Positions 1 to 11,735 of a stretch of 64,000 bases of DNA are shown piece by piece. How positions within the stretch are numbered: the stretch's first letter is position 1; every line of letters begins with the position of its first letter. Made by a program: the position numbers and the translations under genes. The notes under the pieces were generated by a model that was given only the letters and a program-made list of their open reading frames with translations, was not told where the DNA came from and ran no database searches. The stretch is taken from NCBI GenBank assembly GCA_026874595.1, contig CM049306.1:51558519-51622518 (forward strand), written 5' to 3'. The DNA comes from Sipunculus nudus (lineage: Eukaryota > Annelida > Sipuncula > Golfingiida > Sipunculidae).

Positions 1-640
1 GGGATGCGGGCAATGTCATAGAGAGAAATTTGAAATTGTGCGTGCCACTCCGTGAACCAGTCCGGAACCATGCGAACTCGGGGCGAACACTGCTGACGGT
101 GCGCGTCCATACGCGCACAATTCTTTACCTATGCGTAAACAAGTAGTGCCATTGCGTGTCAATGCGGCTGATTTGTAACGTCCGTAGCGAGTCGAGGAAT
201 GAAGTTTGGTGTAAAACCTACACGCTTTAAATATATAGCATGCGCGAAGTCGTCGGGGCAATGCGTGCCGAAGCGAGAAGAACGCGGGAACTATGCGTGT
301 GGTGCGTGACACTGCAGGACAATGCGGTACGGTAGATGTAAACAATGCGCGACCATTACTTAACCTATGCGTGAAAAAGTAGTGCAATTGCATGACAATG
401 TGTGCCAATGCGGCTTATTTCTGGCCGTGCATTGCGTAGACAGTGCCTAACTTATGTGTGTACAGTGCGCGAACAGTTCGTAAACACGGCTTCACGCTCC
501 GCTGCGTAGCACCGAAATTGCACGCCTTGCCAAGACGCATTGCCCGGCATTGCGGGGACAAAAATCGTGCCAGTGTCAAGGTGGCATTAACTTTGTCGTC
601 GCAAGTCGTAACGATGTCGTCACAGTTTCTTGGCAATCTT
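1..640. repeat. Degenerate repeat rich in ATGCG words
   Basis: The segment is saturated with short words such as CAATGCG, TATGCGTG and AGTGC. At least one longer block occurs twice about 235 bp apart: 'acctatgcgtaaacaagtag' near 128 and 'acctatgcgtgaaaaagtag' near 364, both followed by related sequence ending in 'aatgcggct'. Open frames here run on both strands and show no recognisable domain, so I treat them as chance frames in repetitive sequence. It probably is the edge of a satellite or mobile element that starts left of the window. Confidence 0.45.
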
Positions 641-1384
641 GTAAAATTCCTCGTAATTCGTGGTCATTCGTGATGTGAAACCGCGAGACGACGTCAACAA
701 AACACATTCAAGAAAGAGCCACTGTCATATGACGCGGACGAAGCAAAAGAACATGGACATCGACGTTGTAGATACACTTTTCTGCACTGAATGGGCCTCC
801 GAATCACTGAAATTCGAGCAGAAGAATACAGCCAAAGTCGTTCTGGCACAGATTCCGAACCAAACAAGTATTATATTAGTTTAAAAACAGGTTCAGTTGT
901 GAAATTTATAACTTTTTACAAATGTATTTTTTTTCATGAAATTTTTCAATTTCCATTCACATATATCTCAAGATCGCTGCCTATTTATAAAGCAGTCTCG
1001 ATGTGATAGGTATTATTTAAGAAAATAAATTAACACTGTCTGTCTTTGCATATTATATGGGAAAATTTGTCGTTGCATGCAATCAAACGAAAAATAAAGT
1101 TTTCCTTTCAATTTGTGACTTCTTTGAAACAAATGGGTAAGAAGATATTAGAGCTTATGTATTATGTGAATATTGGTTCCTACAAAATTTGAACCAAAAT
1201 GATTTGAAGAAGCCATTTAAAACTATCTTTTTTGATTTGATATGATAACAGTTGTATATCACAAATACCACATACACATAAATGTGTGTGTTTGTGTGTG
1301 TGTCAGCCAAGAACACATTTTAACTGTTTATAATATTCTTATAACTTTTTTCATAGCAGTTCTCATTATCTCTTTTTCCATTGA
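641..1384. other. No gene recognised; AT-rich sequence with a GT run
   Basis: This stretch becomes AT-rich after about 880 and shows no convincing coding frame. A short imperfect (GT)n run lies at about 1283-1303. I see no promoter or splice signals that tie it to a neighbouring gene. Confidence 0.5.
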
Positions 1385-1610
1385 CTTGAGTGGTAAAACG
1401 CTTGGCCTTCTCCGCTGGCGACCCGGGTTCGATTCCCAGCGTAGCTATGAGAGTAGGTTGCGATTGCCCGTCCAGGGTCGGTGATTTTCTCCGGGTCCTA
1501 AGGTTTGCTCCACCCTTACAGATTACCGAGCGCCAACATCCGAGTCATGGGGAGTGCCTCGTATTAGTTATTATAACTAGTTGCACAATCCATTTAAAAT
1601 GCATAATGAT
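1385..1610 (+). mobile_element. tRNA-derived SINE
   Basis: The head resembles a tRNA gene: an A-box-like 'tggtaaaacgc' at about 1391 and a B box 'ggttcgattcc' at about 1427, with the spacing expected of an internal RNA polymerase III promoter. It is followed by a tRNA-unrelated body ('cgagtcatggggagtgcctc' near 1540) and an AT-rich tail. The last part of the body recurs near 4955 ('ggagagtgcctcgttat'), which supports a dispersed family. It does not look like a functional tRNA: the sequence 3' of the B box does not close an acceptor stem. Confidence 0.65.
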
Positions 1611-1898
1611 TGTATTAATTCACTTGAGTATATAAATTGTCTACAGGCCGTAGCCTAGCTCTTAAAAATCTCGTGTCCTATCGTGTGAGCATCGTGTAAC
1701 TGTGGTGGAAAGTCGTACTATCAAGTCGTTGTATCACTCGACAGGCCGATTGGCCATGAATTGCCACGATTTTTTAAGGCTTTAAATTCGTGAAATTGGA
1801 AACGGGGCTTAAGACGTAAGAGGAAACGCCTGGTCATTGCTCGGGAGGTTCTTTGTTTGGATCGTTCAGCAGCATTTTCTGTTCACTGTTTCGTCAAT

Positions 1899-3643
1899 AT
1901 GCCACTTCAAAAAGAAAGCCAAAGAGACAAAAGAATAGATCCAAGGTCGAGCTGCCTCCTCCACATCATGCAGTAAAAAGAGGAAGAATAGGTGGACGAG
2001 GTAGGGTACAATAGGGAGCATAATGCCCATATAAGTTGCACAAGACGACCACTATCAGCACAGGGACAGTGTTGACCAAGTTCAGGCCGATCCAAAAGGA
2101 TGTTAACCAAGAGGGGCCAAATAGAAAAAGGCTATTTTCCTGTCTATCTGTTTTCAGGTATGCTAGAAGTGAAATTGGGCGAGTTGTTTCGTGAAAATTT
2201 ATTTCTATAATAATAAACTCAAGATTATCAAAGACAGTCAGTTGAAGAAGCGGCTTTTGAAGATGAAGGCAGCCAGTTTAGAGCCCTCTTGTACCTGTAA
2301 GTACCTCTTTAATTTGATCTATATTTTAATTGACGGTATTGACACTGATTCGTTATCACACAACTCCCTGTGCTACAGAAAGGATCGGTTTGAGACTTGA
2401 ACTGTCGGAATCATCACCAAAATTATGGAAATTTTAATATTATATTTCCAAAGGGTTATCCGACGCCGTATATTATTAACTACTTGTATCACGCAAGAGA
2501 ATGTAGTAATATGCATGTATTTTTAATGTTCGATATTGAATTTATAAATGTACATAAGTCCAGTAGCCTGCATTAAAATTGGTCACCATACAGATTGTTT
2601 TGTCTGCTTTTCTGAATTTCTTTAAAAATTCAGTACTTGTGTCTTAAATAATCTTCAATGTAAATAATCTGCAATGATGTTGTCCAATTGTAAAGATTGA
2701 AAAGATTAAAGAACTTAACTTTTTTCTAGGGATATCATGTAACAGGTCTTTACAAACACTGGTCATGCATTTAGTAAATTTTGTTTTCCAGACCATCAGC
2801 TTAGGAACTTTTTTGATGGTATGAGGACCGATATGGGAAGATCGAATCCATTAATTCTAGACAAGAGGCCAAGAAATTGTTTAAGAGGGACCAGACGATT
2901 CACAACACCTTCCGTTTCCTGGATAGTAACATTGTTTGGTGTCCTGTCGGGCAAAGTGCCCAGGAAAGTTGAAATTTAACTTTAATAAAAACCAACGTTA
3001 AGCTATTTGATATTAATCCAATTAAATGAATTTCTTAATAATTTCTAAGAACAATCATGACATTTTACTTAATTTATTTTATTTACAAAATAAACGTGTT
3101 GCTTATTTAAGATGTATAGGGTGTTTATGAGAACCACTGTAACATTAGCTGTAAGCGGATATATGTAAGAGCTTGTCAAAGGACCGAATTATGCATCCCA
3201 TGAAATATTATATAAATTAATATCAACAGTATTTTCAATCGTGTTGCAGCTCATTGCGAAGACAGACAAGGCAGATGAACTAAGGAGGACCATCACCCCC
3301 AAATTCACACACAGCAGTTTAAGCCAACCTGTCTACCTGGGTTCGTCACATTCACCATGACAACTGGTTCGAGTGTACCATGAAGGCCATGAAGCTAGTG
3401 AACAGCTTTGCCACCCGTGCTCAGTACCAGTCCTACCAACAGCAGGTAACTGATATGATCAAGCAGCAATACATGCAGCATTATGGGTATCAAATACCTC
3501 TGAACACCACCGGTAACTACACGACTCTGCGGCCGGCAACGCCCAGTGGTGGATTGAATATGTGTATTTTACCGTCATCTCTCATGTCAGATTTCCTGCA
3601 AGAACCTACCCATAGCCAGCAGCGCAGTACCGAGAACTTTTAG
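1899..3643 (+). pseudogene. Broken MADF-type DNA-binding domain gene
   Basis: Pieces of a MADF domain can be read in order on the + strand. Exon 2 (about 2158-2296) encodes KLKIIKDSQLKKRLLKMKA and ends at a good donor (gtaagt, 2297). Exon 3 starts after 'ttgttttccag' at 2792 and continues in matching phase 1 with LRNFFDGMRTDMGR, then after a frameshift QEAKKLFKRDQTIHNTFRFL. A final block after 'gtgttgcag' (3250-3643) gives a Gln-rich stretch (QYQSYQQQVTDM). A possible start is the ATG at 1899. Family members are usually transcription-factor-like proteins with a MADF domain near the N-terminus. Frameshifts near 2190 and 2860, an in-frame stop in exon 1 and a shift near 3360 argue for a pseudogene, unless the assembly carries indel errors. 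Because introns are kept, it is not a processed copy. Confidence 0.5.
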
Positions 3644-4930
3644 ACACCACCCGGGTATTTCTCGAGTCATAACACCCTTCCAATCATTACAGTTTCTCCA
3701 TCGCCATACCAGATGGCAGCCCCAGCTTCTACATCTCACCATGAAGAGCAGGACGAGCAGGACAGAACACAAGAGACGTTGCCTTGTTGCATGATCATAA
3801 TAAGTAAATTACTTTATCAGTAACACTCTGCCATCAACACTTGTTAGAACTTTTTTAATCTTGTTGTGCTAACATGCAGAATATATAATCCACTGTGCCA
3901 TGATTGAACTTTTCTTATAAAAGACTGGTCATTAAGTTCACAAGTAGGTACCTGGTTTTTACGTAAAGGATGATGCATTTGGTAGCATAAGTTTTTTTTA
4001 TGATGTTAGCATGCATATGCTTATTCTTGTAAAAATTCCTATTCATGTTTCAATAAAGCCACTTTAATCCTTTTAATGTTTTATTTAAAAGAGTAACAGA
4101 GCATCTTTGATTGACATATAATTCCAGTATATACAAAAGAATGCTTTGAATTTACCTTTAATCATATTGTCTTGCCATGGAATTTTGCTTACTTGGGAGT
4201 TATGATATTCCCGCAGGTAGTTCCGCTGGATCTTTGAAACCTTGGCAGATGTGTTTCCTTCTGTTTGCTCTAATCCTTATAGGTTGTCATCCCTGTCATT
4301 CGCCAGTCACTGGGAATCACTTCATGGGTAACAGGATCTTCCTTGTCCATTTCTTGGCTAGCTTCTTTGGAATATCGGATGAAGGGAGTGCATCACACAG
4401 ACCGCCATTACTATCGTTTGCACTTGACTGGTTTGTTATGCATTGTATACAGAATGCAGAGAAGCCTGATGTTACATCGGTGATAAATAATTACTTTATT
4501 TTTAAGATATACACTTTTACTAGTATTTAGAAAATGGGAAGCTGAAATCAGGCTTTATTCCCTTAACACTCTCAATGAAACACAAATAAAAACATATCTA
4601 CCTGTAAACCAGGATGCCGAATGCATTTTCTACCACTCTCCGTGCCCTTGACAGACTTTAATTGAAGATCAATTAATTGCTCATCGTCAGGCATGAGTCT
4701 GTGGAGGAAGGGTTTTCTTCAACCATGAACGCAGGCCTAAGACGTCATTTCCTACAAAGGCATACGATATTGCCTGACAATTATACGGAAGTGGTTCCGG
4801 ATAAGAAAGGCCTACAGTACCTGCTTCCAGGGCTTCCCAAAGCCCAATTTCCTTGCAGATATCCCCATCTGAGCAGCTGCCGTTAGCATCAATATCTACA
4901 ATGCAACAGAAATCATTTACCGATTTGGCA
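3644..4930. other. No gene recognised; possible 3' flank of the MADF relic
   Basis: An AATAAA hexamer at about 4053 ('tttcaataaagccac') could be the polyadenylation signal of the MADF-like locus just upstream. Open frames at 4177-4530 and 4677-4886 have no recognisable domain and no good splice context, so I do not call them genes. Confidence 0.35.
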
Positions 4931-4934
4931 ACTG

Positions 4935-5150
4935 ACTACTGAACGCCACCATCAGAGCCACGGAGAGTGCCTCGTTATATTTATCATCTAGTTGTACATA
5001 ACTATCTGCAGAATTCCATATAGGTTTCGGACTCCTTGACAGGATAGTATCACACGCTTCCTCTCATTCTACATCCTGGTGTGTTAACCAGGCCCGATGA
5101 CAACTGCAACTGTTGTACCTGGGTGTGTAATCGTCCACATAAGCGATGGT
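4935..5150 (+). repeat. Dispersed repeat, SINE-like 3' segments
   Basis: The block 'gagagtgcctcgttat' near 4965 matches the body of the SINE at 1385-1610. A second block near 5093, 'aaccaggcccgatgacaac', recurs near 9627 as 'aatcaggcccggtgactac', followed in both by similar pyrimidine/purine alternation. These are truncated copies of dispersed elements, not genes. Confidence 0.45.
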
Positions 5151-5527
5151 AATTTTGTGACTTCAATTAAACCTTGACATATAATTTTACAGAAGTGCTT
5201 TAAACAATGACCAACATTCTGGAAAGTACTATGTTCCGTGCAATAGCACGAAAAATAAAAGTGTTTTATTCATCTGGAGTACAACGTACACCCTAAAAAT
5301 TGAGATCCGGTCGATGGTTATTGATTAATTCATCACCCTTGCAGTCGTAGGTACCATGGAAAATAAAATGAAATAAATATATAAATATATTAATATATAT
5401 ATGTTTGTGTACCGTTAAAATATATGTTATAAATTTCCTACTATGATATATTAATTGTACCATATTCATTTTCATTGTTTACATTGACCAATATTTTTTT
5501 CTAATATGTATGTTTGGTTCTTCAAAG

Positions 5528-5608
5528 TCTGCGCTGTTGGACGGTATGGAAAGACCTGTAACATAATTTGTCCAACAGGCTGCCGTGAGGGATGTGACAG
5601 ATATTCCC
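5528..5608 (+). CDS. EGF-like exon, isolated or decayed
   Basis: After a pyrimidine-rich tract and AG at 5526-5527, 81 bases encode CAVGRYGKTCNIICPTGC followed by a Cys-containing tail, and stop at 'gtaagag'. The phase is 1/1, as in the EGF exons at 34-49 kb, and the C-x4-YG-x2-C-x3-C spacing is the same MEGF type. The module is short: the usual closing 'G-x-C' is missing, and the frame beyond the donor continues without it. It lies 14 kb upstream of the signal-peptide exon at 19625, so it cannot belong to that transcript as drawn. It may be the remnant of a tandem paralogue or an exon of an upstream gene. Confidence 0.45.
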
Positions 5609-6920
5609 GTAAGAGTACGCCCAGGCTGTCAAAACTGCAAATGCTGGCAAATTTGTATGAGGGAACTAAAGGGAAATCGAGGGCAGGGTATCCATGAACT
5701 GCTAGCAAGTCCAGTGGAGGGGCATTGCTTCTACACGAGCATTTTTTGTAATTATTATCATTTTACGTGCCCACCAGGCTACCATATATGTTATGACCAG
5801 ATTCGTGGAAAATTCAAAAGTTTTTGAAAGAGATATGACAGATATGACATGGATTTCTGTGTTACAATAGTGAGACCAAAGACAACTGAAACGTAATCAA
5901 AGGCAGAATTTAGAAAAAAAAACTCTAGAGTGGAATTTATATATACAAATGTTGTGAATGAAATTCTCTACGAAGCAGTTTTTTCCGTTTTATAAATATT
6001 TAATTCCGTTTTAATGAAATTAAAATTCCCGAAGTTTCCGTTTTATCTTAATGTTTCATGTAATATAGCTCTACATACTTTTAAAAATTAAATCTTGTAA
6101 AATCGGGCAAATGGATTATGTGTTCAATAAGCTGTTCATTTGTCATTAATTTAAATACTTCTATCATTAATTCAATAGTAACTTAGGTATATTTAAAATT
6201 ATTCTTGGTCCTTCGTTAGTAATCCAGCGCGTGTGTTCACTGGATCGGCAAGGCAGTTGGTCTCCATCTGTTAACAAATCAGTAAGGTCCTGCCCTGTCT
6301 GCGTTTTACCGTCGATCGTTTCGAACATTTGAAACAAGTGAAGTAATATTATATTCAAAGCTATTTCGTCTCAGAGCTATGACGTGGTAAGATCGGTCTT
6401 TCCCATTCGAAGATTTTTACCTGTTTGCTTCTTTAATATGGTAATGCGAGACTATGACTGGAACTCTCACACCAAAGAAATTTTCACATCAGTTGGTCAG
6501 TTATCATGTCTTTTAACCTTTGTAAAACGTTTAATGGACCGAAGAATTGACATTTTAATAATTCTGATTTGGTTCGGCTGATTACCACCGAACGACGCCA
6601 CCGCATCATTGTATGTCACATAATGGTGATATGAAAGTTTCTGACATGTTCGTTAATAAATCATTACAGAAAGCTTGGTGTTAACTAAAATGGTTGTAAA
6701 CCAATTAGCAGACCTTGCTTGCCGTGTAGATGGCTGGTGCAGTTTTAACATTTGTTTATACCAGATATACGCTGAGAATTTCTTTATTTGCAGTTTAAAT
6801 CTGCTCTAAATCCGTCTTTCCGCTGTATTTCGAGCATTTTATATAATTCCGTTTTTGAACCCTAATTCCGTTTTCCGTTTTCTAACTCTGTTTTTCCGTT
6901 AAAACGGAAATCCCTGGGTT
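5609..6920. other. No gene recognised
   Basis: AT-rich sequence without a convincing frame. Between about 5980 and 6920 the words 'ttccgttttaa' and 'ccgttttccg' recur many times on the same strand (for example near 5988, 6033, 6862 and 6892), suggesting an eroded short repeat. Confidence 0.4.
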
Positions 6921-6927
6921 CTGTACA

Positions 6928-7023
6928 ACTAATATGTGACAGTCACAGGATTGATATGACTTGTGCACAAGTCAACAGTATATCGATGGCATATAGGCTA
7001 TGTCTGCTGATATTAAAATAATG

Positions 7024-7096
<73 letters not shown>

Positions 7097-7294
7097 TACG
7101 GCTTTTCTGTATATTCATGTTGTATCTCTCTCTCTCTCTCTCTCTTTCTCTCTATATGCCATCGAATATGTGTCCTCTGCAGGTAAACCTCGAGCATATT
7201 ACGGATGTGACGCTTATTATACAACTTAAATGTGACAGTTACATGATTGACATGACTTAATCAAACAGAGTATCGATGGCGTATATGTCTGTTG

Positions 7295-7343
<49 letters not shown>

Positions 7344-7370
7344 GATGGAGTGATCTGAGTGTTCCGGCTT

Positions 7371-7414
<44 letters not shown>

Positions 7415-7420
7415 TCATAT
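6928..7420. repeat. Tandem duplication with (TA)n, (TC)n and (GA)n arrays
   Basis: A block of about 90 bp near 6930-7020 ('tgtgacagtcacaggattga', 'agtatatcgatggcatata') is repeated near 7230-7295 ('tgtgacagttacatgattga', 'agtatcgatggcgtatat'). In both copies it is followed directly by a (TA)n tract. The arrays are (TA)n at about 7029-7093, (TC)n at about 7126-7152, (GA)n at about 7311-7345 and (TA)n at about 7373-7412. The open frames across them are only IYIY/SLSL runs. Confidence 0.8.
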
Positions 7421-7989
7421 ATATATAATGTCAAACACACAAACACACACAAGATTTGACCAGAAACAGCTGATGCTATAGATAATACTAATAAATACAT
7501 GCCCACCACGGCATTCGAGATTCACAGATAAAACAGTCCATTACCTTCCTTCCTGCCCTGCGTTATACATAAAACCATATACCTATTGGTTTTAGACAAA
7601 ACTGACAAAGCTGATGCACCAGATAACACGCTTACAAACCATGCTTTATTAGGCCGTCCAGATTTACAAAAATAGAGTATTTATACTTCTCTCAACGACT
7701 CCCCAACGCAAAATTAATGTCCAGGATCACATTCAGTTCATCTGATTGACAGTCATCCTACCAACAAAGATAGGTGTTTCTACGTCCTTCCTCTGCGTTT
7801 CCCAACATCCCTACATGATTGACCTCAGAATAAGTAAAACATCCCTCTGATATAGTCATAGGAATTTTTACATCTATATTACATTAGTATTTTTAATTTG
7901 GTTTTATTCAATTTGCCAGTCATAGTTTAATGGTTTCTGTTAATTGAACTGATTAATATATTCTTCCTCCTAATGTCACCTGATTAAGC
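7421..7989. other. No gene recognised
   Basis: AT-rich sequence between the microsatellite block and the CpG-rich element. I see no coding signal or repeat shared with the rest of the window. Confidence 0.4.
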
Positions 7990-8356
7990 CGCTATCACAT
8001 ATAGCCTACGGGCCCAAACGGTGAGTAAAATTACCATATTTGCCTAAATTCGCACGGTGCCCGCATGATACCCGTGCGATTTTCACGGCCGCCGGTTCAA
8101 TTTTTACTCGCCGTACGGGCGCCCTGGTGCTGAGCTGGCTGCGCTCAATTCTCCCGGCGTTTTCAACTCACCGTAATCCCGTAGAAAGGCCGCAGACAGC
8201 CCGTAGACAGCCCGCACGGTCGCCTTACGGGCACCGGCCGGTATCCGTGCGGCACCCGTACGATTTTCCCGAGTAATTTTCCCGAAAATATTCGTACAGG
8301 CGCCTTGCGGTGTCCGCCGTTGCCGTACGGGTACCGGGCTCAGTGTGATATGTGAA
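7990..8356. mobile_element. CpG-rich MITE-like element
   Basis: The base composition changes abruptly to GC-rich and CpG-rich sequence built from variants of CCGTACGG, CCGTGCGG and GCACGG. The outer edges carry 'tatcacatatagcctacggg' on the left and 'ggctcagtgtgatatgtg' on the right; read inverted, these share TCACATAT, consistent with short terminal inverted repeats. No open frame has recognisable protein content. I infer a non-autonomous DNA element; no transposase is visible. Confidence 0.4.
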
Positions 8357-8805
8357 AAGTCGAATGGCTTCTGTGCGGGGACCGCACGGCTCCCTTGCGA
8401 TGTAAATTTTGCCCGTGCGGTGTCTTCACGGTACCCTGAAACTGAGCTGTCGAATATATAAATACAGCCACATCGGCATATATATTATAAAAAGTGAACC
8501 TCAGTGCGCTGAAACTAACTTCTCTGAATGTGTCAAGTGTTTTATTGAACCTTGACAATTGATTTGAATAAGTGTAGCGCTCAGGTATGGCACTACAATA
8601 AATATAATATCAATAAAATATTTCCAATAATTATATTTTGTAGTGAATGTTAATTATAAAAAATCGAATCGAGTTACATAAGAAAAACTTTGATTGTTAT
8701 AGATCGAAAAAAATAAAATTGGTCTCTATCCTATTTGACCGTTTCTTATTCTTCGGCTTCATGTTCAACAAATATATATATAAAGCAGAAAATAACCTTA
8801 TGGTG

Positions 8806-9090
8806 GCCGCACGGTGCCAGCGATCGCCGGCCGGGCGCCTGCCGGTCACAGGCCGGGAACCGCACAGCGTATTTGCTTCATGCATAGAACCCGCACGGTC
8901 ACCTAACGGTTACCGGACGGCCCCTTACCAATCAAGTCCCGGAGGTCACAGTACGGTCACCGTAGATTATGTGAGTGTGAACAATGTGGGGTAAAAAAAT
9001 CACACGGTGACCGTACGGTCTCGAAAACTCACAGCAAGCCGGCGGCCTGAAAAAAAATCTTACGGCGCCCGGTGTATATGTGAGCTAGGC
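8806..9090. mobile_element. Second CpG-rich MITE-like segment
   Basis: It uses the same vocabulary as the segment at 7990-8356 (GCACGGT, GGTCACCGTACGG, ACCGGACGG) and ends at 'ggtgtatatgtgagc' (about 9071), similar to the terminal sequence of the first copy. It lies about 450 bp from it in ordinary AT-rich DNA. Internal 'tatgtgagtgtgaac' near 8969 suggests that two copies may abut or nest. Confidence 0.35.
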
Positions 9091-10139
9091 AGCAAGACAT
9101 TGAAATTCTTTTGAGCAATTCTCTTTTCAGCCTAAATATAGAAATATAGGATACAAGGTTCGGGTTGTGAGCATTGCCGGGTTTCACTGGTAAAAGCAAT
9201 GATTACTGTCCGTAAGGTAACAAGCGTGATACAATTGCTTAAATTTATTTTTGTATTTAATTCAGTATTATTTTTGGGGAATGTATAAATGTCAAGAAGA
9301 AGGAGGATTAAGGATTTAGGTAAAATCACTCCAAAAATATGTTTACATACATACCTGCTGCTGTCCATAGAGAGCATGGTGTATTCCTCTAAATTCCACG
9401 ATATTAGATATCACTACTCCACGTTTGTTAATACGTCGTGTTTAATGAATCTGCAAATTCACTGAATTTCAATTATTTATTAGCTGCCTTTGCTATAAAG
9501 TTCATAAACATGCAATGTTTTACTGCAATAATAATTATCTGAACTCTACATATAGCCAGTGAAAATACAATTTAATATATGTTGTTAATATATTTTGTAT
9601 ATATCTGTTGTAAATCTGCATTAAATCAGGCCCGGTGACTACTGCACTGGTATAATTGTAGCGACTGCTGGGTTATACTACGAAGGAAACCCCGGAAGGC
9701 CAACTGATTTATGAGTGAAACACGGCCTATTGGCACGGCCTTTACTTTAAGTTTTCAGAGCACTCATCTTGAAAGGCTGTGGGCTCATCCTTGAACTCAC
9801 CCTCCCCCTTGGGATTTTCGGAGACAGGTGTTTTTGGAAGCCTTGCCTATGGAGGTATTAAAATCAGGTTGTCTGCAAATTACTCCGTGGTGGGTGAGGG
9901 TGTTTTTTCTTTAATGACCCTAAATCCCATTAAGTTCCGTTATATGGCACATTTGATGCCAACATAAGGTTAACAGAAATACTTATACACTTTAATCAAC
10001 GAAAGTGTATCGAAATGGCGGACAAATATAAATTTTGACGTAAAAAAGACTCAGATTTAACTTGAGTTAGTTACACATAAGCATATTGAAACTTCCGGTT
10101 ACACTTAAACTTTAGTAAGTTATTATTGATACACTTTGT
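9091..10139. other. No gene recognised; dispersed repeat near 9600-9670
   Basis: The only structure I can support is the block 'aatcaggcccggtgactac' near 9627, which is shared with the repeat near 5093. The frame at 9779-9967 has no recognisable content. Confidence 0.4.
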
Positions 10140-11439
10140 TCCATGTCTTCTGCTTCTTCGATGTCAAACACAACATCTGATAAATTATAGAGTTCATCAT
10201 GGCCATCCTTGTTGTTCTCAATATCCTTAACTTATGGCTCATCCACTAGTATGTCAACAGGATCCTGTGGCTTTAGATCTCCTTCTGTCCACCTTATTTC
10301 AAGCTTGACATCGACAATATCCCAGGTTTGACTTTGTGATGGTAAGTCTGGAGTAGTTTGATCTGCTATGTATCATATGACTGCATGGTTATTGGCCCTT
10401 TACATGTGCATTCTCATTATATCTCTGTATGGGAAGAGCAGACTAATATCTACTTCATCTTAGCTTCAAGGACAGAAATAACTTTCTAAGATGTCATAGG
10501 TATGGTTATCAATTTCATCGGATCTCCCAGGGGTAAGGAAGGCATCTAAATATTTTTGAAGCTTGTTAATGACCTTCTATGGATTCATTTATCCTTTCTA
10601 ATGAAGGCGCTAGTGGTGTCACAACCACTAAATTAATGTGTCGCAGCAAGAGCATGACAAAAGCGTCTCTTATCGGCCTTGCCTGTATCATACAGCACTC
10701 TCTGTTTCACGTTCTGTATAAAGTGCAGCAGCAGGATAAACACATCCGTGTCTCATCATCTCGCAACAATCGTAGAACTTTATTGCATATGCGAGGCACT
10801 GTGGAGACCATGCAAGATGATCTTGGTATAGGCTTTCAATTGGGTAGACGAGCGAGCTTCCACTTCTTCAATCTGTAAATCTCGCCCTTTTAGCTTTGAA
10901 GAAAGTAGCATTTCTGCTCACAGACAAAGAAGATCTGCCTGTCATTGAAATGTGATGCGTACTTGCCCTTCTACCATTCATCAAGTAGAAAATTTGTGAG
11001 TCTTTGTTTATTTGTTTCTCTAGATAGGAAAGCCATCGTCTCTTTGGACTTAGGTCAAGGATCCACTTACCCTATGGGTTTTGGAGTGCCTCTTCTGGCT
11101 CTCTCGACTCCCTTCATGAATGCGGGGAACTATGAATCTATGACAAAATCAACTCTCTGCACTTTAGGAAGTTGGTTTAAGAAGCTCACAAAAAGTGTTG
11201 GGTAAGGCCAACTGTGCAACAGTCAGCCCATCAATGACACAGCTAGTTTCACCAGTTGGTCTTTCTGTGATACTAGATTCACTTTTAAGGGCATGCATCA
11301 GATTGGACTTCTCTGCAATCTTTACAGGTACACCATCTGTAGTTGCCAGAGCCCAAGATATAGGCCCAGTGGAAAGCATAGCAAAAACGTTCCTTTCAGC
11401 CGTAAACTGTCTTTTTGTCCGCCATTGTCCAAAGAGGTG

Positions 11440-11735
11440 CCGCTTCCTAATGTCCAGAGAGATGCTGCGACTAAATGAACGGTGATCGAGGTGCTTCGAC
11501 CCAATGACCAGAGAAGTGCTAACACCCAGTGATGTGAGAGGAGCTGCCGCCCAGTGTCCTGAGAGGTGCTGCGAGAAGTATTGCCATCTTGTGTTGAGTG
11601 AGGTGTTGCCAGCGGATGCCCAGTGAGGTGCTGCCAGCGGGTGGCCAGTGAGTGCTGCCTGCGTGTGTCCTTTGAGGTGCTGCCAGCGGGTGTCTACTGA
11701 GGTGCCGCCAGCCGGTGTCCAGTTACGTTAGTTCA
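11440..11735. repeat. Minisatellite, about 25-36 bp unit
   Basis: Variants of 'gaggtgctgccagcgggtgt' followed by 'ccagt' recur about eight times, best conserved at 11600-11715 and degenerate before that. It lies inside the GCDTTS pseudogene and interrupts its reading frame. Confidence 0.65.

Noticed and set aside
16-636. Overlapping open frames on both strands near the left edge
   Set aside because: They lie in repetitive ATGCG-word sequence, overlap each other and encode no recognisable domain.
1385-1470. A functional tRNA gene
   Set aside because: A and B boxes are present, but the acceptor stem does not close and the sequence continues into a SINE body.
5585-5827. Cys-rich frame following the stray EGF exon
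   Set aside because: It is in a different frame from the EGF module and its Cys spacing matches no family I know.
7000-7509. Open frames on both strands
   Set aside because: They are translations of (TA)n, (TC)n and (GA)n arrays.
8040-8994. Open frames in the CpG-rich segments
   Set aside because: GC-rich DNA has few stops by chance; the peptides only reflect repeated CCGTACGG words.
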